64,000 nucleotides of DNA from Mucilaginibacter rigui (GTDB taxonomy: Bacteria; Bacteroidota; Bacteroidia; Sphingobacteriales; Sphingobacteriaceae): NCBI RefSeq assembly GCF_014773275.1, contig NZ_JACWMW010000002.1, positions 682,001 to 746,000 on the forward strand. Direction: 5' to 3'. Numbering within the stretch: position 1 is the first letter of the stretch; every line of letters starts with the position of its first letter. A program made the position numbers and the translations under genes. Below the pieces are notes generated by a model, which had not been told where the DNA came from, ran no database searches, and worked only from the letters and a program-made list of their open reading frames with translations. Of this stretch, positions 55,424 to 62,324 are shown piece by piece.

Positions 55424-55541
55424 GTCATTTCGAACGAGGTACAAGGAGAAATCTTCTGCGGGCGACTTACATGCCATGCACGGTGAATAAGATTTCTACT
55501 CGCTCCTCGCACTCGCCACCCCGCTGCTCGTTCGAAATGAC
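55424..55541. repeat. GTCATTTCGAACGAG palindromic repeat between trpG and trpC
   Basis: Perfect 15-bp arms GTCATTTCGAACGAG (55424-55438) and CTCGTTCGAAATGAC (55527-55541) around an ~88-bp core. It fills the whole trpG-trpC gap. Related elements at 44606 and 61698. Confidence 0.7.
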
Positions 55542-55549
55542 AGGTGGGG

Positions 55550-56116
55550 TTATGCCTTCAACCAGTTCTGCATCATTTCTTTACCGTACTCCGTTAGTAC
55601 CGATTCCGGGTGGAACTGTACACCGCGTACATTGTATTCCTTATGCCTTAAAGCCATAACCGAGCCATCTTCTTCATCAATGGCGGTAACCTCTAATATA
55701 GCGGGCAGGTCTTTCTCTACCACCCACGAGTGGTAACGGCCAACTTTAAAGGTATCAGGCAGGCCGGCAAAAAGCGGCTCGTTTGCATCCGTTACTTTTA
55801 TAGGTGTGGCTATGCCATGCATAGGCTGCGGCAGGTTATAAAGTTTACCGCCAAATACTTCGGCAATGGCCTGCTGACCAAGGCAAACGCCAAACATACT
55901 TTTTGTTGGCGCGTATTTTTCTATCACCTGCAAAAGCAATCCTGCTTCTGATGGTATACCCGGGCCGGGCGACAGGATGATATGACTAAACGCATCAACA
56001 TCCTCCAGCTTAAATTGGTCGTTCCTCCAAACCTCGCATTGCAAACCTAACTCGTTTACCAAATGCACCAGGTTATAGGTGAAGGAATCGTAATTATCTA
56101 TTATTAATATTTTCAT
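55550..56116 (-). CDS. trpG: Anthranilate synthase component II (glutamine amidotransferase)
   Basis: 188 aa. Class I glutamine amidotransferase: LILSPGPGIPSEAG oxyanion loop, nucleophile Cys78 in GVCLGQQAIAE, and His169/Glu171 in VQFHPESVLTEYG. It supplies ammonia from glutamine to TrpE, and may also serve PabB for folate. Second gene of the leftward trp run, 93 bp after trpE; the gap holds a CCTTGATTTTTCGGATTAAGG dispersed word. Confidence 0.93.
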   Translation of the reverse strand: MKILIIDNYDSFTYNLVHLVNELGLQCEVWRNDQFKLEDVDAFSHIILSPGPGIPSEAGLLLQVIEKYAPTKSMFGVCLGQQAIAEVFGGKLYNLPQPMHGIATPIKVTDANEPLFAGLPDTFKVGRYHSWVVEKDLPAILEVTAIDEEDGSVMALRHKEYNVRGVQFHPESVLTEYGKEMMQNWLKA

Positions 56117-56209
56117 TTTGTCTTAAACCTTGATTTTTCGGATTAAGGATTTCCCTGATTCCGTATAACTAATCTCTATTCTCCAATCACTACTCACTCG
56201 CGAAGCGGC

Positions 56210-57619
56210 TTATAATTCTTCCGCCAACTCTATTGCTTTACGAAGCGCTGCTATTTTGTTATCTACCTCTTTCAATTCACTTTCGGCAATTGAGCCGGCT
56301 ACGATTCCCGCGCCCGCCTGGTAATGCAGCGTGTTATTTTTGCTGAGGAAAGAACGGATCATGATGGCGTGGTTAAAGTCGCCGTTAAAGCCAAAAAAAC
56401 CGATAGCGCCGCTGTAAAAACTGCGTTTGCTTTTTTCGTTCTCGTCTATGATCTCCATGGCGCGGTACTTAGGCGCGCCGCTCAGCGTACCCGCCGGGAA
56501 GGTATCCGCCACAATTTTGAAAGATGATGTGCCGGGTTTTAGTTTACCGCTTACGTGCGATACCAGGTGGATGAGGTGTGAATAATATTGCACCTCTTTA
56601 AAAGCGTTTACCGTTACCTGCTCGCAATGGCGGCTCAGGTCGTTACGGGCAAGGTCAACCAACATTACGTGCTCGGCCGATTCTTTGGGGTCGTTTTCCA
56701 ACTGGCGGGCAATCTCGGCATCTTTTTCATCGTCGCCGCTGCGTTTAAAGGTACCGGCAATCGGGAAAATGCTGGCTACCCTGTTTTTAATAGTGATCTG
56801 CGCTTCGGGCGATGAACCAAAGATGCGGAAATCGCCGTAGTCAAAATAAAACAGGTATGGCGATGGGTTGATAGAGCGCAATGCCCTGTACACATTAAAC
56901 TCATCCCCTAAAAACGTTCTCGAAAATGCCCTTGATGGTACTATCTGGAACACATCGCCACGGTAAATGTGCTGCTTCATCTTCTCAACAATGGCGATGA
57001 ACTCCTCATTGGTAAGGTTTGACTTCTCGGCATCATTGCTTTTAAAACTGTATTCCGGGAAGTTTTTGTTCTTGATCAGGTCTGCAATTTTTTCCAGTCC
57101 GTTGGTTTGAGGCTGGCCTTCTACCTGGTTATGGAAAATATACAGTTCATTTTTAAAGTGATCTATAGCGATGATGTAGCTATAAATATGATACTGCATC
57201 ACCGGGATCTTGCGGCTGGTATCGGTGCTTTCTTTTAAGCGTATGGTTTCGAAATGCTCAACCGCCTCATGGGTAAAGTAGCCGAATAAGCCGTTCGACA
57301 GGATCTTGGAGTTATTAACCTCCACCTCAAACCGGGCGGTAAAATTGTTTATCTCGTCGGTTATATCAAACTCACCAGGGTTGCTTACCTCTTCGGTGTC
57401 GTCCGGGAATTTCTTTTTCAGTGTACCGTTATCCAGTATCAGCCCGCTGATGGGTGCGCAGCAAACAAAACTGAGGCTATTTTCACGGCTATGATAATCC
57501 GAGCTTTCCAGCAGCAGCGAATTGGGGAACACATCGCGCAGTCGCAGGTAAATGCTTACGGGCGTGGTAGTGTCTGCAAGTAGCTTTTTTTGAGTGGTTG
57601 TAATTTTATATGTTTTCAT
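56210..57619 (-). CDS. trpE: Anthranilate synthase component I
   Basis: 469 aa, normal for TrpE. N-terminal Anth_synt_I_N (~15-160, with LLLESSDY and GLFGYFTHEAVEHFE) and C-terminal chorismate-binding domain (~195-465): GDVFQIVPSRAFSRTF, RSINPSPYLFY, GSSPEAQITI, AGTFKRSGDDEKD, DTFPAGTLSGAPKYRAMEIID. It makes anthranilate from chorismate and ammonia. The ATG at 57619 is preceded by a leader peptide, antiterminator and terminator, so expression is controlled by tryptophan-dependent attenuation. Confidence 0.96.
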   Translation of the reverse strand: MKTYKITTTQKKLLADTTTPVSIYLRLRDVFPNSLLLESSDYHSRENSLSFVCCAPISGLILDNGTLKKKFPDDTEEVSNPGEFDITDEINNFTARFEVEVNNSKILSNGLFGYFTHEAVEHFETIRLKESTDTSRKIPVMQYHIYSYIIAIDHFKNELYIFHNQVEGQPQTNGLEKIADLIKNKNFPEYSFKSNDAEKSNLTNEEFIAIVEKMKQHIYRGDVFQIVPSRAFSRTFLGDEFNVYRALRSINPSPYLFYFDYGDFRIFGSSPEAQITIKNRVASIFPIAGTFKRSGDDEKDAEIARQLENDPKESAEHVMLVDLARNDLSRHCEQVTVNAFKEVQYYSHLIHLVSHVSGKLKPGTSSFKIVADTFPAGTLSGAPKYRAMEIIDENEKSKRSFYSGAIGFFGFNGDFNHAIMIRSFLSKNNTLHYQAGAGIVAGSIAESELKEVDNKIAALRKAIELAEEL

Positions 57620-57643
57620 TAGTGGTTATCTCAGAGCGCATTA

Positions 57644-57681
57644 AACAAAAAAACCCGGCGAATTGAGCGTTCGCCGGGTTT
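57644..57681 (-). terminator. Attenuator terminator in the trpE leader
   Basis: AAACCCGGCGAA and TTCGCCGGGTTT, perfect 12-bp arms with a 7-nt loop. On the minus strand it ends in TTTTTTTG, about 25 nt before the trpE ATG. It lies inside the leader transcript, so it must be conditional. Confidence 0.9.
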
Positions 57682-57730
57682 CAAATTAGGTTTACATTTG
57701 ATTAGTACTGCATATCAAAAACTATCCGGC
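57673..57730 (-). promoter_or_regulatory. Antiterminator pairing of the trp attenuator
   Basis: GCCGG-ATA-GTTT at the end of the leader peptide ORF (57718-57730) can pair with AAAC..CCGGC of the terminator 5-prime arm (57673-57681 and flank), giving 5 + 4 bp around a 3-nt bulge plus a possible G-U. Formation excludes the terminator. Confidence 0.7.
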
Positions 57731-57784
57731 CTGCCATGTTTTCACATAGTGCCACCAATTGGTATTAAGGATAGTTGTTTTCAT
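57722..57784 (-). CDS. trpL: trp operon leader peptide, 20 aa
   Basis: ATG at 57784 to TAG at 57722. The peptide starts MKTTILNTN, continues WWHYVKT, and ends WQAG, so Trp occupies positions 10, 11 and 17 of 20; Trp normally averages about 1%. The codons that would stall on low Trp-tRNA lie ~24 nt before the antiterminator strand, and the stop codon lies within that strand, as the classical attenuation model requires. A -7 box sits 10 nt before the ATG. Too short for most gene finders. Confidence 0.88.
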   Translation of the reverse strand: MKTTILNTNWWHYVKTWQAG

Positions 57785-57794
57785 ATCGTGGCAA

Positions 57795-57824
57795 CAAATT
57801 TATATAAAAAATTGAATTATCAAA
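57795..57824 (-). promoter_or_regulatory. Promoter of the trp leader-trpEGC transcript
   Basis: On the minus strand TTTG (57821-57824), an 18-bp spacer, then TAAATTTG (57795-57802), an exact TAnnTTTG. It is 10 nt before the leader-peptide ATG. Confidence 0.65.
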
Positions 57825-57840
57825 TTTTTTGTCGACTTTT

Positions 57841-58287
57841 TTAGTGGGATATCCCAAAAAAAGCTCTTTTACTCTGAATTATGGCTACCGCGATAACCAC
57901 TAAAGCTAAAATATAGAAGATAGCGATGGTTCTGTGCTTGCCCTCGGGCAGAGCAATTTTCTTTGATTTGCTATGGCCAATGGTTATTAAAACAATGGCA
58001 AACAGCATCATAGCGATATGTTCAACTGTCCAGTAACGGGCTTCGGCATCTTTCATAACACCGGCGCCAAACCGTACAAACGGACTTAAAAAATAAAGCA
58101 CCAGTCCAAGTAAAAACTGAGTGTGTGCCGATATCAGGGCAAATAAATTAACCTTACGGTTGCCTTCGGTGTATGGCTTTTTACCAAGCCAACCGGCTAA
58201 TGATTGAAATATGGCCAGTAAAACCAGGATGATAACAATATACCTGAAACCCGAGTGGAAGTACCTGAAAAAGCTATAAGCGTTCAT
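57841..58287 (-). CDS. Four-helix membrane protein with conserved-looking histidines
   Basis: 148 aa, four transmembrane helices. Histidines sit at helix ends: FFRYFHSGFRY, LFALISAHTQFLLG, TVEHIAMMLFAIVLITIGHSK. This layout recalls cytochrome b561/DUF420-type heme membrane proteins, but I cannot assign a family. Stop codon lies just upstream of the trp promoter. Monocistronic in appearance. Confidence 0.65.
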   Translation of the reverse strand: MNAYSFFRYFHSGFRYIVIILVLLAIFQSLAGWLGKKPYTEGNRKVNLFALISAHTQFLLGLVLYFLSPFVRFGAGVMKDAEARYWTVEHIAMMLFAIVLITIGHSKSKKIALPEGKHRTIAIFYILALVVIAVAIIQSKRAFFGISH

Positions 58288-58356
58288 ACGTTTAAAATTT
58301 GACCCGAATATACAGATAAAAGTTTTTCAATTTTTAGTAGAGATGCAGGTTGGTTA

Positions 58357-58446
58357 GTTTTACCACAAAGAGCACAGAGAAAAAGCACAGATATACAAAG
58401 TAGCCATGTGCCTTTTGTGAAACCTTGGTGCCCTCTGTAGTTAAAA
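58357..58446. repeat. Inverted repeat (TTTTACCACAAAGAGCACAGAG)
   Basis: TTTTACCACAAAGAGCACAGAG near 58358 is inverted as GGTGCCCTCTGTAGTTAAAA at its right end. A fragment of the same family is at 11968. It lies at the anmK stop. Confidence 0.5.
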
Positions 58447-58449
58447 ATC

Positions 58450-59643
58450 TTATGATGCAAAACTAAACTTCCCCATCAAAACTGCCGGGTTATTACCAAT
58501 GGCAATAGGTTTGCCACAAAGCGCCTCATTACCCAGTAAGGCAAATAGTATTGCTTCCTTTGCATCGGGATCGATCCCCAAATCGCGGGTGTTGGCTATC
58601 TCTGCATTGGGTAAAGCGGTTGTTAAATAGTTCATCACATACGGATTTCTTGCACCGCCGCCGCTTACAAATATTTTAAGCCCGGGGATGTTAAAATGTG
58701 TTTTGATAAAGTTGCTGATGGTGCGCCCGGTAAAGGCACTCAGGGTAGCCACCAGGTCGGTTTTATTGATATTGAAGCTGCGGGAGGTTTGCTGCGCGTT
58801 GGCTACGTACTCTAAGTTAAACAATTCCGGACCGGTAGTTTTGGGCAGTGTTTCGTTAAAAAAAGGATGGTGCAGCAGATCCTCCAGCAGGGTTTCATCA
58901 ACCTTGCCCGCATTGGCTATCGCCGAATCTTCATCATACGGTTTATTAAAATATTGGCGGCAGGCGGCATCTATTAGTGTATTGCCGGGCCCAATATCTG
59001 TACATAAAACCTTTGATGTGTCGCCATCTGCCGGTAGGTAGGTAAGGTTGGCTATGCCACCTATGTTTAATAGTATTCGTTCTTCACCCGCTTTGCTGCC
59101 TAATAACACATCGCCGTATAAGGCTAAAGGGGCACCCTCGCCGCCTGCTGCTATATGCTTTTGGCGAAAGTCGCTTATGGTTAAAATGCCGGTTTTTACC
59201 GCAATATGGTCGCCGTCGCCAATTTGCAGGGTAGCATTATCATAGTCAGGTTGTTTATGCTGATGTTTTGGCGCGTGGTATATAGTTTGACCATGGCTGG
59301 CAATAAAATCAACTTCGGCCGGTTTGATATTCCATTTATCTAAAGCTTGTAATATCAGTTCTGCATGAAAGCTGCCGATATAAGCGTTCAGTAGCGCAAC
59401 CTTTTCCAGGTCGGCTTGCCTTTGGGCAAACACTTGCTGCACTTCCTTCTTAAAACGATTATCGTAAGGGATAGTAATAAACTGCAACAGCTCAAAACCG
59501 GTATCGGTACCATTACCTTTGAATTTACACAGGGCAATATCCAGGCCATCCAAAGAAGTCCCCGACATGAGGCCAATGCCCAGCTTTGTTTCTTTTTGGG
59601 CAGTGGTAAATAGTTTTTGCAGGTTTTTGTTGAGTGCAGGCAT
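58450..59643 (-). CDS. anmK: Anhydro-N-acetylmuramic acid kinase
   Basis: 397 aa. ASKHA-fold kinase with GLMSGTSLDGLDIALC (phosphate 1), INIGGIANLTYLP, DIGPGNTLIDAACRQY and VSGGGARNPYVM (adenosine). It phosphorylates 1,6-anhydroMurNAc to MurNAc-6-P in peptidoglycan recycling. It is divergent from the NagB fusion gene, which uses the downstream GlcN-6-P, so the two share a recycling theme. Length is slightly above E. coli AnmK. Confidence 0.94.
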   Translation of the reverse strand: MPALNKNLQKLFTTAQKETKLGIGLMSGTSLDGLDIALCKFKGNGTDTGFELLQFITIPYDNRFKKEVQQVFAQRQADLEKVALLNAYIGSFHAELILQALDKWNIKPAEVDFIASHGQTIYHAPKHQHKQPDYDNATLQIGDGDHIAVKTGILTISDFRQKHIAAGGEGAPLALYGDVLLGSKAGEERILLNIGGIANLTYLPADGDTSKVLCTDIGPGNTLIDAACRQYFNKPYDEDSAIANAGKVDETLLEDLLHHPFFNETLPKTTGPELFNLEYVANAQQTSRSFNINKTDLVATLSAFTGRTISNFIKTHFNIPGLKIFVSGGGARNPYVMNYLTTALPNAEIANTRDLGIDPDAKEAILFALLGNEALCGKPIAIGNNPAVLMGKFSFAS

Positions 59644-59712
59644 GCGCTAATTTACCTGTTTTACCCGCTTCACAAAAGATAAATTTAAACCGTCTGTATG
59701 TATATAATCTGA

Positions 59713-59720
59713 TATATTTG
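59713..59720 (+). promoter_or_regulatory. -7 promoter box of the nagB fusion
   Basis: TATATTTG, exact match, 37 nt before the nagB ATG. No clear -33 partner. Confidence 0.45.
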
Positions 59721-59757
59721 TTTGGAAGCATTGTAAACCAATTACAAACTTAAGCCC

Positions 59758-61677
59758 ATGGCCAGATTAAACTTATTAGAAGAAACACGATACGAGAAGT
59801 TACCCGTTACGGTATACTCAGATCAGAACGCGGCATCGGTAGCTGTTGCCAAACGCATAGCCGACCTGATCCGCAAAAAAGATGCAGAAGGCAAACCGGC
59901 TGTGCTTGGTTTGGCTACAGGTGTTACCCCAATTAAGGTTTACGCCGAACTGGTGCGCTTACACAAGCAGGAAGGGTTGTCGTTTAAAAACGTGATCACT
60001 TTTAACCTGGATGAATATTACCCCATGAAACCCGACGCGGTACAAAGCTACGTTACCTTCATGAACGAGAACCTTTTTGACCATGTGGATATTAAAAAGG
60101 CTAACGTGCACATCCCCGACGGCACCCTTGCGCCGGATAGCGTAGCTGCTTTTTGTTTAGAATACGAAAAGCAGATAGAAGAACTTGGTGGATTGGATCT
60201 TCAAATTTTAGGTATTGGCCGTACTGGTCACATTGGTTTTAACGAGCCGGGCTCGGCACCAAACTCGGGTACGCGTTTAGTTACCCTTGACGACCTTACC
60301 CGCCGCGATGCTTCGCGCGATTTTGGTGGTAAACAAAACGTACCTACCAAAGCCATCACCATGGGGGTAGGTACCATTTTTAAAGCCCGTGAAATTATCC
60401 TGATGGCTTGGAGCGCCAAGAAAGCGCCGATTGTACGCAAAGCGGTAGAGGGCGAGATCTCGGGCGAAGTGCCGGCTACCTTCCTGCAGCTATCAGACAG
60501 TGTTGAATTTATATTGGATGTGGATGCCGCATCAGACCTTACCCGCTTTGACACTCCATGGCTGGTTAAAGATTGCGTTTGGGAAAAGCAGCTCATCAAA
60601 AAAGCTGTAATGTGGCTATCGGGTGCGGTTGGTAAACCCATCCTCAAACTCACAGAAGAAGATTACAACAGCAACGGTATGGCACAGCTTGCGGTAGAGC
60701 AGGGGCCGGTGTACCAGATCAACATTGATATATTTAACCAGTTACAACACACCATAACCGGGTGGCCGGGAGGCAAACCGGGGGCCGATGATAGTCAGCG
60801 CCCTGAGCGTGCCGAGCCTGCACGCAAACGTTCAATCGTATTTTCGCCACACCCTGATGATGATGTGATCTCGATGGGTGGTACATTTATCAGGCTGGTT
60901 GACCAGGGGCATGATGTGCATGTAGCTTACCAAACATCGGGTAATACCGCCGTATGGGATGACGATGTGTTGCGTTTTATGGAATTTGCGATAGACTTTA
61001 AAGAAAGCATAGGCGAAGACACCTCAAAAATGACAGGTATTTATGAGGATATGCGCAAATTTATGGCGATCAAGCAACCTAATCAGATAGATTCGCTGGA
61101 GATCCGCGATGTAAAAGGCTTTATCCGTAAAACAGAGGCCATTGCAGGCGCGCGTTATGCAGGTGTGCCCGATAGTAACATCCATTTCCAGGCGTTGCCA
61201 TTTTATGAAACAGGCAAAACGCAGAAAAACTCCGTTGGCGAGGAGGATATTAAACTGACCATGGAGTTGCTGCAAAAGGTAAAACCCCAGCAGGTATTCA
61301 CTGCCGGTGATTTTGCCGACCCGCATGGTACACACATCGTATGCTTTAATATCATCATAGAATCGTTACGCCGCCTGCGCAAAACCGAGGCCTGGGTAAA
61401 CGATTGCTGGGTTTGGATGTACCGTGGCGCATGGCAGGAGTTCCCTACACATGAAATAGAAATGGCGGTGCCTCTATCGCCTGCCGAAGTATTACGCAAG
61501 CGCAACGCCATTTTTAAACACCAGTCGCAGAAAGACAGGCCGGTGTTTCCTGGTGATGATGCCCGCGAGTTTTGGGTGCGCGCCGAGGATAGAAACCGCG
61601 AGACTGCGCAGAACTATGACCGCTTAGGCATGGCCGAATATGCAGCTATGGAAGCTTTTGTGAGGTATAAATTTTAG
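59758..61677 (+). CDS. nagB: Glucosamine-6-phosphate deaminase fused to a PIG-L deacetylase domain
   Basis: 639 aa, twice the size of ordinary NagB. Residues ~1-270 are a NagB isomerase/deaminase with LATGVTPI, NLDEYYPM (Asp85) and GIGRTGHIGFNEPGS (His158). Residues ~355-560 are a PIG-L/LmbE-type domain with FSPHPDDDVISMGG and DPHGTH zinc-site motifs. NagB converts GlcN-6-P to Fru-6-P and ammonia. The second domain could deacetylate GlcNAc-6-P, letting one protein do both steps, but that is inference. The fusion occurs in other Bacteroidota. Confidence 0.92.
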   Translation: MARLNLLEETRYEKLPVTVYSDQNAASVAVAKRIADLIRKKDAEGKPAVLGLATGVTPIKVYAELVRLHKQEGLSFKNVITFNLDEYYPMKPDAVQSYVTFMNENLFDHVDIKKANVHIPDGTLAPDSVAAFCLEYEKQIEELGGLDLQILGIGRTGHIGFNEPGSAPNSGTRLVTLDDLTRRDASRDFGGKQNVPTKAITMGVGTIFKAREIILMAWSAKKAPIVRKAVEGEISGEVPATFLQLSDSVEFILDVDAASDLTRFDTPWLVKDCVWEKQLIKKAVMWLSGAVGKPILKLTEEDYNSNGMAQLAVEQGPVYQINIDIFNQLQHTITGWPGGKPGADDSQRPERAEPARKRSIVFSPHPDDDVISMGGTFIRLVDQGHDVHVAYQTSGNTAVWDDDVLRFMEFAIDFKESIGEDTSKMTGIYEDMRKFMAIKQPNQIDSLEIRDVKGFIRKTEAIAGARYAGVPDSNIHFQALPFYETGKTQKNSVGEEDIKLTMELLQKVKPQQVFTAGDFADPHGTHIVCFNIIIESLRRLRKTEAWVNDCWVWMYRGAWQEFPTHEIEMAVPLSPAEVLRKRNAIFKHQSQKDRPVFPGDDAREFWVRAEDRNRETAQNYDRLGMAEYAAMEAFVRYKF

Positions 61678-61697
61678 ATAAAGATAAATTAACAGAA

Positions 61698-61782
61698 TGT
61701 CATTGCGAGGAGCGTAGCGACGTGGCAACCTCATAGGACATGCGGATATGCTGAGATTGCCACGCTATCGCTCGCAATGACA
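61698..61782. repeat. GTCATTGCGAG palindromic repeat
   Basis: TGTCATTGCGAG ... CTCGCAATGACA, 12-bp perfect arms, with inner AGCGTAGCGACGTGGCAACCTCA / TGAGATTGCCACGCTATCGCT complementarity. It separates nagB from the DUF2059 gene. Confidence 0.7.
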
Positions 61783-61798
61783 TATAGTAAAACAAAAC

Positions 61799-62263
61799 AT
61801 GAAATATAAATTCTTAATCATCGCCTTATTCATCTGCATAGCAGCAAAGGCGCAAACTACAGCAAACATTACCCCGGCCCACTTAAAAGCAGCCGAAGAT
61901 GTACTCTTAGCATCAGGTGCGGGCGCGCAATTAAAAGAAAACACCCTGTCCATGATAAAACAGGCCAGCGGGAATGTGCCTGAGGATAAAAAAACAAAGT
62001 TTATCCAGGTCATGAACACCTTTACAGATAAGTATATGAACTGGGATATGATAAAAGACCAGATGGCCGCTATGTACGCGCAGGAATTCACAGAAAAAGA
62101 GCTAAAAGACCTGGCGGTTTTTTACAGGTCGCCGTTGGGTATAAAGCTTAATCAAAAACAACCTGTACTATTCCAAAAAGGGGCGCAACTTGGGCAGCAG
62201 GCAGTACAAAGCCACCAGGCCGAACTGCAGCAAATGATGCAGGAAGCATTTAAAGATCAATAA
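61799..62263 (+). CDS. Secreted DUF2059 protein
   Basis: 154 aa. Signal peptide (IAAKAQ, residue ~19), then the DUF2059 helical domain: LKAAEDVLLASGAGAQLKENTLSMI, MIKDQMAAMYAQEFTEKELKDLAVFYRSPLGIKLNQKQPVLFQKGAQLGQQ. The phrase FTEKELKDLAxFYxSPxGxK is diagnostic. Periplasmic, function unknown. 62 bp before the M16 peptidase gene. Confidence 0.9.
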   Translation: MKYKFLIIALFICIAAKAQTTANITPAHLKAAEDVLLASGAGAQLKENTLSMIKQASGNVPEDKKTKFIQVMNTFTDKYMNWDMIKDQMAAMYAQEFTEKELKDLAVFYRSPLGIKLNQKQPVLFQKGAQLGQQAVQSHQAELQQMMQEAFKDQ

Positions 62264-62324
62264 ACAATTTGTAACTAAGATATTCGTTTAGCATCTTAGT
62301 AAAATATTCCTTTTTAATTTAAAT

